Made by a program: the position numbers and the translations under genes. From the NCBI GenBank assembly GCA_032716605.1, contig CM064572.1, positions 38,784,915 through 38,848,914 of the forward strand: a stretch of DNA of 64,000 nt. The letters are read 5' to 3'. Below the pieces are notes generated by a model. That model was given only the letters and a program-made list of their open reading frames with translations. It was not told the origin of the DNA and ran no database searches. Each line of letters begins with the position of its first letter. Positions within the stretch are counted from its first letter, which is position 1. Below are positions 40,095-51,348 of the stretch, one piece after another. Origin of the DNA: Paralithodes platypus. Lineage: Eukaryota > Arthropoda > Malacostraca > Decapoda > Lithodidae.

Positions 40095-41511
40095 CTATGT
40101 TAGGTATTCTGGGAGGGGGCCTAAATCTTCCACCAAAGGATCAGAGTAGACTGCTCTAGCATAGGAAGGTTGCCTACCTGTCTCTACACTATTCCCTGTC
40201 TGTTGGCTCTGATAACCCTGAGCTGGCTGTCTGGCATAAACCCTTGAGGGCTGCGTGTTAGGTCTAGAGGCTGTCACCCCCTGTGAGAGACCCAACTGAC
40301 CTTGGGCAGACCCCCATTGTCTACCTGTGGCAACATTGCTCTGAGCAACGTTAGTATTACCGTTAGCATTACTAGAACCTGAGCTGCGTGAGAAGCCTCC
40401 ACTCTTGCCCGGAGAGTTTTAGACGCCGCCGTAAGCACAGATAGACTGGATTGTGCAGGTGGTGTGTATTTAGTACCCTTTTTCTCAACTTCGCGACACT
40501 TCAACAGAAGCTCACCTAACTCCTACTGAGTCTTAATCTTCTTATACTCTAAGTGTTTGCGGGTAGCAGGATTAACTTGTTGTAGGTACACTGACATGGC
40601 TATAATTTTGCCTACATGCCTGAGTTTGACCGTACCATTTTCTGCCCAACCGTCGGCAACTAACATGGGGCCTAAATTCTCTGCAGCCCTGTCTAGCCTA
40701 GCTGTGAAGGATTCAAGGTCCTCATTAACCTCCCGTTTATTCTGTGCTAGTTTCCCCGCTACACCGATAGCTGTATTATAGGAAATATCCTTAAAGTACT
40801 TCCTGAACATCTGCACATAATCAGCATAATCTGTAATGAATTGCAGATGTGTGAGAGCCATAATTGACCTAGCTGAACCCTTATCAGAATTAATCTGACC
40901 TCTGAAGAAATTAATCTTATCTACATGATTCACTATTTTACGGTTAGCAATTTCCCCATCAAGGACATAGATAAACTTATCTAAGGACAAGGGGTCAGTG
41001 GGGTCTCCTGAAAATTTGGGAAGGTTGACCATATGGGTCCGAAGGTCGTAACTGGTAGGAATTTGAGAATATGGAGTCTGAGCGAAGGGTGTAGGGTAAA
41101 CATAGTCACGGGAGGTGCGCTGGGAACTGTAAAGGAACTTTGGGGCACATGGGCACCTTCGGGCACTTGATTAGTTGAGGGCGCCGAGGCATTTGTCTTG
41201 GCTTGAGACATGCATTGGGAGACACATTCCGCTATCATGCACATAAAAGTCGGATTATTGGCAAAATGTTCTGGGGGAGAAGTGATACTAGGGGAATTAT
41301 CTCGCGGCACATCCTGTGGCCTTCCATTAGCAGGGTTAGGAGTGCAATTTGTCACGTCGGCACGGTCGGTCGGCCTGTCAGGTTCGACTGCTACTGCTGT
41401 AGATTGACTGTCTCCAACGAAATGAGCTGTAGGCCTATTAATTACTGAGTCGGCCATGTTGTCTTGAAAGACTTCGCGAAATTTATGAGTTCTAGTAAAA
41501 TAGTCATGCAT
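40095..41511 (-). pseudogene. gag: Gypsy Gag, broken into four frames
   Basis: From right to left: an N-terminal Pro/Thr/Ser-rich part (40981-41511; a good start is the Met of MADSVINRPTAHF at about 41457), a capsid-like domain (40523-41032) with LPKFSGDPTDPLSLDKFI, INFFRGQI, DLESFTARLDRAAENL and ATRKHLEYKKIKTQ, then basic Ser/Gln-rich tails (40274-40504 and 40095-40295). No CCHC knuckle is visible. 'KFSGD..DP..L..F' is the standard start of a gypsy capsid. The order and spacing fit Gag upstream of protease. Frameshifts separate the pieces. Confidence 0.7.
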
Positions 41512-42898
41512 GATTCACTAAGAAAACATGTTCCGCGTTTGAAAGGACACAACAAACTTATACTCACTAGGATTTCCACTGTTGAAATCCTTGCAGGAGA
41601 CGATGTAATCCTCTGGCAGACAGAGAAGGGCTGTCCAGGGATACAGCCGTCTGCTACCGGAAGCACAAGTCCTCTCTTGTCAGGGTTGGTCTCCAGGTAG
41701 AGGTATTTGCCTACCTTCAACCTGAGAAATAGGGTCATATATGAGTTGCTATCCCCAGTTATATACTGTATATATTAATACCATAAATCACCAATAATCA
41801 CACTGAATCCAATCACTGTATGTCTCTGACAAAAATGCTATATCACCTTAATTCACAACAATATTGCAATGTTAATCACGTGAATCACTCAAAATCTTAA
41901 ATCACAATAATTATGCAATTCAAAACTTCAAACACTGGCGTATTATAAAAATAAATAAGCAACCCTTGAAATTATATTAGGTATAGAAAACGGATACATC
42001 ACCCAGAATTCTAGAAAATGCAATGTCAATGACAAAATATGAAATTATTATATTTTGATGACTTAAAAAAATAATGTTAGATAGGAGGTATTTCCTAACT
42101 TTAAAAACAATGTTTCAACTCAACAATTAATTTTACACTTCAAAATCGTTAATTAACAAGAATTAGGCTAAGTCAAAAGGTATCTCTATATATAATTTAA
42201 ATTTTATCTTAATGCAAGATTGAATAAAATAAGCCTCTTATCTCACTATTTGTGTACTAACCTCAGGCAAAACATATACTATAATTGAATTTATACGATA
42301 CTTCCATAAGATCGCGTTCCACACATCAGCTGACTAGGTGTCCAAGGTCCTCTCGCCGCCAGGTCCACTCGCCCAGGCCGCGTCGTTTCGGTACAGGTCC
42401 ATGCGCCCTTCACATCAGCTGATCCTCTCGCTCGCTCTCCCCAGCCGCGATACACAATGGCGCGACCACGTTGGTAGGACGCTCCCAGTAGACGGCGCTG
42501 CACCCCATGCTGCCGCCTCACGTTCCCGCCTTCGTCCCTCGTGTCCGTGTTAGGAATTTACGCGGGAACTCGTTGATTCAGTGTTGATTTCTCGTTGATT
42601 CTGCTCCCAACTCGTTGATTCAGTGTTGATTTGTGTATATACTGCTCCCGTCGTTCTTCTCTCCTCTACGTTGATCAAATATTCCTTGAAGATGCTGCTA
42701 CAGGCTTCTCTCCACCATCGTCACGTTGGCGGAATTCTCCTTGCGTACAGCTCTCTTTACAATGCCAGGGTGTGTGTGTGTGTGCGTGTGTCGATATTGG
42801 ACGTAGTAGCGTAGTCTGGGCTGGTTTATCTCGTTGAGTCTTGATAGAGGGAATAGTTTATACCAGTATAATTACCGATGTGTAACAAGGCACGATTT
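41512..42898 (-). other. Gypsy leader between primer site and gag
   Basis: No convincing frame. Near 42570-42640 the phrase 'ctcgttgattcagtgttgattt' occurs twice as a short tandem duplication. A (GT)n-like run lies at 42773-42792. Confidence 0.5.
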
Positions 42899-42928
42899 GC
42901 AATTCGAATCCCACCTGCTGCCACCATT
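42899..42928 (-). promoter_or_regulatory. Primer-binding site matching tRNA-Leu
   Basis: Read on the + strand, the bases before the LTR include 'ttcgaatcccacc' and 'gctgccacca', the 3' T-arm and acceptor end of a eukaryotic leucine tRNA with CCA, with one extra base between. The complementarity spans about 24 bases, longer than the usual 10-18. Two bases separate it from the LTR. Confidence 0.75.
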
Positions 42929-43377
42929 TGTAACGGTCTGTTTCTTAGACTTCTATGTTACATATATACACACATCGGTATTAGTTAAACTCCCAATACT
43001 CTCTCTGTTCGTAGGTTTATTGATGTCTTTATAGTTACTGCTTAACAACAATAGCTGTACTGTAGTTACACACACACACACACCCTTACGACTGGACCTG
43101 TAATATGTAGGTCTGTCATCGGCCGTGACTGGGGTAAGACTGCCTAGCTGAGGGCTGCTCAAGGGTGCGCCAGGGCACTCTCATTTCAAATGCGCTAACA
43201 CGCACATGACTGTACACACGTGTATGTACACATAGGCCTAGCTGGACAGAGGGGCCTTGTTTGCGGTTTACTGGTCCAAGGAGGGGAAAGAGGGTTTCTT
43301 ACCCAAAGTTCCCTCTCACTCCTAACATAATTTCATAGAATCCCAAAATCTCTAAATGCCATAAGACTACTCTTACA
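42929..43377 (-). repeat. 5' LTR of the tRNA-Leu gypsy element
   Basis: 449 bp, partner of 36077-36543. Confidence 0.9.
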
Positions 43378-43381
43378 TCGC

Positions 43382-43526
43382 TCTCTCAATTATTTACGTT
43401 CTCTCCCTCACTCTCTAATACACGCACACATACACACTCACATATGCATACTCTGTTTCCCAACACACACACGCACACTCTCCCCCCCCCCCCCACCCTC
43501 ACCCTTTCTCTCTTTCTGTCTCTCTC

Positions 43527-43557
<31 letters not shown>

Positions 43558-43710
43558 CTCTCCTTACCAGCGTGCACCAGCCCCATCTATAAAATTTCGC
43601 AAGGGATATTTTTTTTTCGTTTTCTGTTTGCCCTGTCCAAAAGAAAACGGGAGTTAGTTCGCGGTCCACTGGCCCTCTGGTGGATATCATGTGTACTAGG
43701 CTGCAATGTG

Positions 43711-43767
<57 letters not shown>

Positions 43768-43816
43768 GCTATCATACTATTTATATTTATATTATTTTCG
43801 TTACATTAACAATACA
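43382..43816. repeat. Microsatellite cluster
   Basis: CT/CA-rich runs, a C run at about 43483-43493, (TCTA)n at 43527-43556 and (GA)n at about 43712-43762. No gene. Confidence 0.85.
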
Positions 43817-43820
43817 TTAA

Positions 43821-44027
43821 CCCCTTCCATACCGGCGACGTCTCTTTAATTTAATTCTTGCTACTATTAGACGATTTTATTAAGAGTAAAAGTGCTTCCA
43901 GCAATTAACAGGCTCCGAACTATCTCACTTAACCCTTTTTACTACCATAGATCCCTCTTAAACTGCACAAAATCGTCTAAATATAGTTAGAAAAATACTC
44001 AAAAGACGTCGTCGGTATAGAAGGGGC
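43821..44027. mobile_element. MITE family P (copy P3), intact
   Basis: 207 bp flanked by TTAA (43817-43820 and 44028-44031). The ends 'ccccttccataccggcgacg' and inverted 'gccccttctataccgacgac' match well. Its internal TTAA near 43928 is empty, unlike in P2. Confidence 0.8.
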
Positions 44028-44031
44028 TTAA

Positions 44032-44343
44032 GGGGACGTTTTTAGTTTGTTCCCTAGACCTCCATCAGGCTTAAGACTACACCCCTTAGACCCCCTTTCA
44101 AGATACATTTGTACTTTTTTCGGTGGAAAAACGTCCAGGTCGAAAGCCGGTTCCTCTTAAACTCCAGGCTCGCTAACGATCGCCAGGAAAAAAAATCGAC
44201 ACCTAAATGGCACAAAAGGTCTTAAAATTGACAGACATGGGGTGAAAGTTCTTATAATCGCCAAACTAATGGGGCGAACGTCTTAAAATGTGAAAACCAA
44301 TGGGGCTAAACATGAGGAAGAAAGGGGTCCAGAAAAAAATCCC
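44032..44343. mobile_element. MITE family A (copy A3), inverted relative to A1
   Basis: 312 bp between TTAA at 44028-44031 and 44344-44347. The interior is the reverse complement of A1 (for example 'cgccaggaaaaaaaatcgac', 'ggggctaaacatgagg'). It shares its left TTAA with the right TTAA of P3. Confidence 0.75.
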
Positions 44344-44516
44344 TTAAGTGGAAATCTGCCCTTAATTTTACAACAGTCGTGCAAAATACAAAGCGTTCAC
44401 TTTTCAGAATAATTGAAAAATATGTTAATGAAGAAATGCGTAGACAAAGACAGTAAAATAACAAATACATAATCAATCTAAGGGAAACATCACTAAACAA
44501 ATACACTGAAAGATTA

Positions 44517-44552
<36 letters not shown>

Positions 44553-44555
<3 letters not shown>

Positions 44556-44880
44556 ATAGACTGCATCACCGTTGATTCATTTAAACTCCGCCTAGACAAA
44601 TATCTCGCTTCAAACCCGCGACTGACTGCGTTTGTAAATGAATAACTTTATTTTATCCCCCCCTCAGTTACTAAACCATCTGTCCCCTACTAACTTCCTA
44701 ATCCTGCCACGGACATTAGTTCCAGGGCAGTAATTCCCTTTCCAATGTTCCCTTACCCACTCTAAACCACTGTTTGGACACTTGATCCTCAGTGTTTTGG
44801 AGGACAAGCAACCTAGAAGGGTCACTAGATATGTTGTTGCTTGATTTCCTTTGTACTCCTTTGTACTCCTTTGTACACAT
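44553..44880 (+). pseudogene. LINE 3' end: last 30 codons, 3' UTR and repeat tail
   Basis: A frame from 44553 to a stop at 44645 reads ITVDSFKLRLDKYLASNP and on, the usual closing motif of CR1/Jockey-type RT ('xxSFKxRLDxxL'). A 3' UTR follows and ends in three direct repeats of 'ctcctttgta' (about 44850-44879), a LINE-type short-repeat tail. The 5' side is truncated at the (CA)n tract 44521-44552. Confidence 0.65.
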
Positions 44881-44926
44881 ATACACAGTGTATATTATAT
44901 ATATATATACATATATATACAGTATG

Positions 44927-44975
<49 letters not shown>

Positions 44976-44978
44976 CTG

Positions 44979-45040
<62 letters not shown>

Positions 45041-45069
45041 TGTATAATTATATATATATATATATACAG

Positions 45070-45125
<56 letters not shown>

Positions 45126-45187
45126 TTACATAGATACACTGGCCACACAGATCTTACGATCCCTGCGAGGTGGCCAGGACTTAATCC

Positions 45188-45270
<83 letters not shown>
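44881..45270. repeat. (TA)n and (GA)n microsatellites
   Basis: (TA)n with a few 'tactgtata' breaks covers 44895-45124. (GA)n covers about 45191-45268. Frames here are Ile-Tyr or Ser-Leu runs, not genes. Confidence 0.95.
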
Positions 45271-45273
<3 letters not shown>

Positions 45274-45462
45274 TGATTGTATATAGATAGATACATAGAT
45301 ATATAAATAGATAGATACTTAGACAGAAACACATATAGGGCCTACATGAATATATAGATAAAACGATAGATACCAGGTAGTTAAATAGATACATACATAT
45401 ATAAAGAATAGCCCACATTCCTCAGTATATTACATAACCTAATAATGTTCACACACACTTAA

Positions 45463-45775
45463 AGGGAGATGGGTCTTTTTCCTGGACACCCTTCTCCCTC
45501 ATGCTTAGCCCCTTTAGTTTTCAGATTTTAAGACGTTCATTAGGCTAGTTTGGCGATAATAAGACCTTTCGCCCCTTTTCTTTGTCAATATTTAGACTTA
45601 TCGTGTCATTTAGGTGTCGATTTTTTCCTGGCGAGCGATTGCGAGCCTGTAATTTAGGAAAAACCGGCTGAAGGCCAGGACATGTTCTTACCGAAAAATG
45701 TACAAATATACCTTGAAGGGAGATCCTGAGTTTGTATTTTTAAGTTTGATGGAGGTCTAGGGGAGAAACTAAAAA
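45463..45775. repeat. MITE family A, partial (copy A4)
   Basis: The left end follows TTAA (45459-45462) with 'agggagatgggtc'. The interior matches A1. The right terminus and its TTAA are missing. Confidence 0.6.
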
Positions 45776-46337
45776 ATAATAAATACATGAATAAACTCGA
45801 CCAAAAAGTAAACCAAACCCCATTAAAACATTTCCCGGGTATAAAATACACGAATAAAACACTACCATTACATAGTATTATCCTAACTCAAAAACCTAAT
45901 ACTTGAAACAATAATTATATATATAGGCTATATATATTTTCCACCCTTGAACATTTTACAGAGAATAATATAACGCTAAGTATTTCCCTCTGACACTGGG
46001 AAATATTGAGGGCATGAACAAGGCTATTGAAGTGTCCAGAGATATTTACCGTTTGAAACCCTTGAGGACAAAGACGTAATCTTCGACATATTCTGGTTAC
46101 CATTAGACACAAACACTATATACACTATATACTGTATATAAACGAACACATATGGATTAACTTGCACACTCATACACAGGCACGCACACACACTTTGTTT
46201 TCTATGTAAGTGGGGGATACAAAAGGCAGAACTGCCTGTGACGAGTGCCTCCCCCAGATTTGAAAGAGTGAAAAGTGACAGGGCCAAAATCAAGGGACGT
46301 TCCAGCCAAAATGCCTGGACACACGGAGTTTGAAGCA

Positions 46338-46387
<50 letters not shown>

Positions 46388-46416
46388 CTCTCTCTCTCTC
46401 TCACACACTTACTCCA

Positions 46417-46451
<35 letters not shown>

Positions 46452-46999
46452 CCAGCACCCTCCCTACACCACAACTCAATTACTGTGGCAAGGGGAACAT
46501 TAGAGAAGACATGAATAATTAACTACCATTATATTTCACTCCTTTACCTACTACATTAATGGGGAGAGCGATTATGTGGGTTTGTTATATTGTTATATTT
46601 CTATACCAATTATTAATTTCACATGCCGTATACATTTGTTTACATAATTTATTTTTGCGTCGATTTATTAATTCTACACCGTTTATTATTTCACATATTA
46701 CTGTATATTGGTTTATTTATTTATGCTCCGATATTCATGCTTGTATTTTTATACCAATTAATATTTCACATACCGTATACATTTGCTTACTTAATTTTTG
46801 TTTCGACGTATTATTTCTACACCGTTTATTATTTCACATCTATATTAGTTCATTTAATTTTGCTTCGATTTTTGTAGTCCTATCCCATTTTGTTTACTCA
46901 GTTTTATATTGTTATTTACTTCTGCTTCGATTTATTATTACTATATTATTACTATGTTATTACTATAGTATTAAACTATATCGCCAACAACACACTCTA

Positions 47000-47098
47000 C
47001 ACTCAATGAGAGCTCTGTGGGAAAGCCCGATCGTGGCCATGGCCTTTCTCAGGGACTCGGGGCTGTTCGGCCAGGCAGCTTAGGGAACAACAACAACA
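47000..47098 (+). repeat. AAC-tailed repeat 3' end (copy K4)
   Basis: Carries 'ctgttcggccaggcagctt' and (AAC)n, but the upstream part differs from K1-K3, so it is a related subfamily. Copy B has the same at 63535-63645 with a longer AAC run. Confidence 0.65.
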
Positions 47099-47104
47099 AC
47101 TATA

Positions 47105-47172
47105 TCGTCTTGATAGTGTAATGGTTAGAGCGTTCTGTATGTGATATCCTAAGTTCGAATCCTGGGAGAATC
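47105..47172 (+). repeat. tRNA-like segment
   Basis: A box 'tagtgtaatgg' and B box 'gttcgaatcc' are correctly spaced, but acceptor and anticodon stems do not pair, so this is a tRNA-derived repeat or pseudogene. Copy B: 63649-63717. Confidence 0.5.
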
Positions 47173-47402
47173 ACATGCGTTCATTAATTTAAGTTGGGGT
47201 GTTGTTGGTGTTAAAAACGATGTTAAAAATAATTTCATATATCAAGATATTCATATATTACTGCTTTTCTTTTTCATTTCTATTCTGTCAATCTCTCCAC
47301 GGTTATATATTGGGATATACTTTCGCTTCGTCTTTTTAAATTCCGCTCCGCTTCGGTCCAGTTTTGAGTTGGGAATTGTATCAGTTTTTGCTACCGATCC
47401 CG

Positions 47403-48064
47403 CTAGTCTATCAAGCTGTTATCTGTAATTGCCCCAGAGCCTTTAAAGCTCTACCACAGGAGATTTATTGCAATTTACTGTGTGTTTGTATATATATGTA
47501 TTCATCTATTATTTACTTTCGAATTCATTATACAGTATATTGTAATTCATTATACTAGTCTATCGAGTTGCCTGCAAGCCTCTAAAGCTGTACCCAAGGA
47601 TCTTGATTGCAATTTACTGTTGTATATTAATATATTTATTATCTATTTATTTACCGGTATCTATTAAGTAATTATAAATATTCTAATTCATTATACTAGT
47701 TTATCAAACTGTAATTGCCTGCGATCCTCTAAAGCTCTACCCGAGGATATTTATTGCAGTTTACTGTTATATATTTAGCTGTCTATTCACTTATTATTTA
47801 TGCTTTACTTTTATTCATTTATTATATATATTATAATTCATTATACCAGTCTATCAAGCTGTTATCTGTAATTGCCTGCGATCCTCTAAAGCTCTACCCA
47901 AAGGACATTTATTGCAATTTACTCTATTAATTTATTTAATATGTTTCTTGATGTACGTAGTTATATTAGTCTATGGATTTGCTATATGTAATTGCCCTAA
48001 ATCCCTGAAATCTCACTGCATGTATCTTATTGTGTTCTACTTATATAGTTGTTTCTATATCTAT
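47403..48064. repeat. Degenerate tandem repeat, 120-157 bp period
   Basis: Units opening 'ctagtctatcaagctgttatc' and containing 'ctctaaagctctaccc.aggat' begin at 47403, 47555, 47696, 47846 and 47966. The next unit is at 57495, beyond the Gmr1-like element, 157 bases away once that element is removed. Units are separated by AT-rich spacers. Confidence 0.75.
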
Positions 48065-49926
48065 TGTGACGCTTCTGCATAGTAGCCATGTGCGGGCATG
48101 CGCGCTCGTCGGCTGCCCAGCCGTTTAGAAACCGGCTGGCGGCAGCCGGCCGGCCGGCTTTTCCTTAGTATATATCCTACGACAATGTAACTAATGTCTG
48201 GGATATTCTTATGTTGTTTCACAGCTTGAAGCTGCCCTTATTCTTAACCAACGCATCTTAGTATATTTTATTCTCGATAGTTGATTGTTTCATTATAATA
48301 TATAAGATGTAAGTCTAGTGAGAGTGGGAGGAGACGAGCGGGAGAGTCCAGCTTGGGACGAGCCTGATGTTGCCACGTGCATTTGATAGCAACGTTAGGC
48401 TTAGTTTCGACTCACGCAAGGGGTAGAGGATTTTGACCTGGCAACTGTGTTGAGTGTTGCCAAGCATGGGATGTATTTCGCATGCCTAGGGTGGGGTCCA
48501 GACAGATTCAAGACTCAGAGCTCACCTCACTGTCGTACCCTTCGGACCCCCTTGATATCTATCCCTCTCAACCCCACATAGAAACTTTCTCTCTTACTTT
48601 GTATACCTTCCTTCCACTACTTCACCAATCTATTTAATTATCCCATCCCCTTAATAGACCTTATATCTATTATTCTATTAACGACGAGCTCTCAGATAAC
48701 TAGATAGGATTTTGGGCCTTATGCAGAGACGTAGTTGTTAATGAGACCTAGGAAGCTTTTTTGTTGTCTCATATTTGGTGGTTTCATGCTTGCTAGTGTG
48801 TTCTTGTGTCAGGTTAGCAGGGGCTAGACCGGAGGGGAGGCTTTTTGCGATCCTTTAAGTAAAGCCTGCTGTGCGAGTCCTGTGGATCCGCACGACTTTA
48901 CTAGGATACCCGTTGGAGCCTGGGGGCATTTTCTTGTCTGTGTCCCTGTGTGTCTATTGTTGTGTTGTGTGAGGGCCCTTGCCTAGTCCACTCAGCACTG
49001 CGCTAGCACGTCTTGCTTTTGTTTTAGGGTCGCCAGGAGAGAGTCAGATACTTGCGATCTGAGTCTTTCAAGAGAGCACCCTTTCAATTAGAGTAATTTG
49101 GCGCACAGACTTGGGAACGTCCCTAGGCTAGAGCAGGTGGCTCAGCCCGGGTATCCGAAGCCTATATCCTTCCGGCTAGACCTCTGCCACCTGGCAGATT
49201 AACAGCTAGTGGTTTATTATTTCTGTATCCTTGTTATTGTGCCACAGTTTACCGTTTTTGTGAGCATTGTGAGTCAGGGTGTGGCTTAGAGACTCTGTCC
49301 GAGCAGGCTTGCCTGACTAAGAGTGAGAAGCACACCTGTATGTGGTTATGTTGCGAGTTGCTACCTTTATTTAATTATACCTATGCCATTATACACTGTA
49401 TGGCCTATCACTAGTACTTATTCCTGCTTATGAGTTAAGAGTTCTCTAAATCCGTAACGTACTTTCTTTGCTAAGCATCAGATCCTACAGTAGCCGCATG
49501 CAGTTTAGAAACCCGCATCTTGTCTACTGGTACGATGTTTTGAGGACTGTTTGCTTTCACCTTCTTTCACGCAGGGGTGATTAGTTGTATTAATTAACGT
49601 AACGTTAAATTTACTTTCTTCTAGTTTGTTATTAAATTGTTTCTGCAATTTAATTCCGTTATCTATCTTTTCCTTGAAGCTTTAAGTCAACTTAATTGTG
49701 TGATCTTTTATATAGCCTGCTTGACTATCAGCAATCTATAGTGCGTGCACCCTGTAACCGAGTCATAGGATACCTCGTTGTCCAGGCAGGACTCTTGACG
49801 GTTTAGGGTGGTTTGTTGCCTGGGTTTATAGATAAGGGTTGGATCTAGCGTTTACCGTTGTTGCTTGTTGCCGCATACCTAGTCCAATAGAAAGAGCCCA
49901 GTGTTTATATATCCCAGGACGTAACA
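48065..49926 (+). repeat. 5' LTR of Gmr1-like copy 2
   Basis: 1862 bp, 'tgtgacgcttc' to 'ggacgtaaca'. Near its start is a GC palindrome block ('agccgtttagaaaccggct', then 'gccggccggccggc', 48119-48162). The last ~190 bases ('ggttggatctagcg', 'tagtccaat') are shared with the reverse complement of the copy 1 LTR and with the solo LTR at 58806. Confidence 0.9.
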
Positions 49927-49945
49927 AATGGCGACCTTGCATAGG
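49927..49945 (+). promoter_or_regulatory. Primer-binding site, Gmr1-like copy 2
   Basis: 'aatggcgaccttgcatagg' abuts the LTR. TGGCGACC matches copy 1 and would pair with a tRNA 3' end GGTCGCCA (arginine-type, inferred). Confidence 0.55.
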
Positions 49946-50141
49946 ATTTACTGAACAGAGGTATATAGCGGTCATTTGTTTTGAGATTCCTTATGATTAG
50001 AGGAATACAGTGGACATAGAGTTTTTTTTTGGAGCAACCAATATAACACATTAAAGACTTTAAATAACATTAGTATATACATACTTGCATAGGAGATAAG
50101 GCACATTCTATAACCGTGATAATTACTGCAGTGCACAAGCA

Positions 50142-51348
50142 TGTCTAATACATTAGAACACAGTGATGGGTCAGGTCACGATACGGTTCGGAGGGAGAAA
50201 GACCTGTGGAGTGGCTAATCGATAGCGAGGAGGGTGCTAGAAGATTTTTAGAGGTGCCCCTTACCACTGCCAGGGTGTTGAAGCTGAATAAGTATGGCTT
50301 AAAGTGTGTGGCAGGTCTTCAGGGTCACCAGGGTTTAAGTGGCATGAGGAAAGATCAGCTGAGGACTTTGATATTGGGTTTAGAAGGGAGAGACCTGGGT
50401 GGAGAGGCGACTGGGGGCCCCGGTCCCCAGCCCCCCCTCCACTCTACCCCCGTATCAAATGTCAGGGTGCCTGAATTTAGTACATACCCCCAAGTTGATG
50501 GTCAATGGCAGCGTGGAATTCAATCACAGGGACCCTCTCCATTAAATGCATCTTCCCCTCCTCAAGGGTTGACTCCAAATTTGTTGTTTCGGCTTGAGAT
50601 GGCCAAGGTTGAGGCCGCCGAAAGACAGTCTAGGGCCAAGGTTGAGGCCACCGAAAGACAGGTTAGAGTTCAGGTTGAGGCTGCCGAGAGACAGGCTAGT
50701 GTGCAGGCTGAGGCTGCAGAGAGAACAGCTATACGAGAGGCTGAACTGCAGGCAGAGTCTACTAGGTATCGGGCTGACAGGGAGCTGGAGAGATCTCGAG
50801 TGGAGGTAACAGGGCGAAATATTGGGGGAGGTAACAGACATCGGGACCAATCATTGTCGCACCTGCTTAAACTAGTTCCTGAGTTCGATGAATTAGGTGT
50901 GTCTGAGTTTTTTATGCGATTTGAGAAGAAGTGTCAGGAACACCAGTGGCCTCAGGAAAAGTGGGCAGCATTAGTTTCATCAAGACTCCTAGGAAAGGGG
51001 CTAAAAGCGTATGATGCACTACCTTTAGAGTCCTGTGTAGTTTATGATGAGCTAAAGAAGGCTGTGCTACGGGCCTATGAGTTACAACCAGAAACTTACC
51101 GCTTGAAGTTTCGGGGTGTTACTAAGGGCAAGGATAGTACCTTCCTAGAACACGCCCGGGACTTGTCTGATGCACTACGACATTGGCTGCGTTCCGGGAG
51201 GGCAGCTACTTTTGAGGAGTTGGGTGAGCTGGTTCTCTTGGAGCAGTTCTTTAAGTGCACAGGCGGGGACTTAACATTAAATATAAAGAAAAAAATCCTA
51301 GAACTCTCCAGGAGGCAGCAGAAATGGCTGACCTCCGACTGTCATTAA
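50142..51348 (+). pseudogene. gag: Gmr1-like Gag, copy 2
   Basis: The native start is the ATG at 50142 (MSNTLEHSDG), but a one-base slip near 50200 shifts into the long frame that is open from 50206. The protein has a Pro-rich linker, then a 33-base tandem repeat (50597-50740) coding five near-copies of an 11-residue unit like 'KVEAAERQSRA', a likely coiled coil. The capsid-like domain follows (LLKLVPEFDELGVSEFF, KWAALVSSRLLGKGLKAYDAL) with the SCAN-like helices (ELGELVLLEQFF). Near 51290 a run of seven A adds a base and derails the frame. The correct text continues in the 51255 frame. Confidence 0.82.

Larger units (their letters stand above)
36077..43377 (-). mobile_element. Ty3/gypsy retrotransposon with tRNA-Leu primer site, internally deleted
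   Basis: LTRs at 36077-36543 and 42929-43377 ('tgtaacggtc...ctcttaca') flank it, with a 4-bp target duplication 'tcgc' (36073-36076 and 43378-43381). Gag, protease and the start of RT run leftward on the - strand. RT then passes straight into the integrase C-terminus, so most of RT, all of RNase H and most of integrase are deleted. The retroposon K3 (36860-37399) is nested in the 3' part. It is unrelated to the Gmr1-like elements in LTR, primer site and domain order. Confidence 0.88.
45276..47455. repeat. Segmental duplication, copy A
   Basis: Nearly identical to 61169-64000 from a TAGA-rich left edge onward, except that 45907-46196 here is replaced in copy B by a LINE fragment at 61795-62770. 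Copy B runs off the window at the point matching about 47455. Contents: MITE A4, (CT)n tract (46340-46460), an AT-rich stretch with an internal ~150-bp imperfect duplication, an AAC-tailed repeat end and a tRNA-like segment. Confidence 0.88.

Noticed and set aside
46559..47083. 174-codon open frame, also present at 63094-63618 with two differences
   Set aside because: It is T-rich, low-complexity and hydrophobic only by composition, contains an imperfect internal duplication, and ends in the AAC-tailed repeat. Its conservation is explained by the segmental duplication.
47105..47172. Functional tRNA gene
   Set aside because: Both internal promoter boxes are present but acceptor and anticodon stems fail to pair. 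The copies at 4811, 60933 and 63649 have the same problem.
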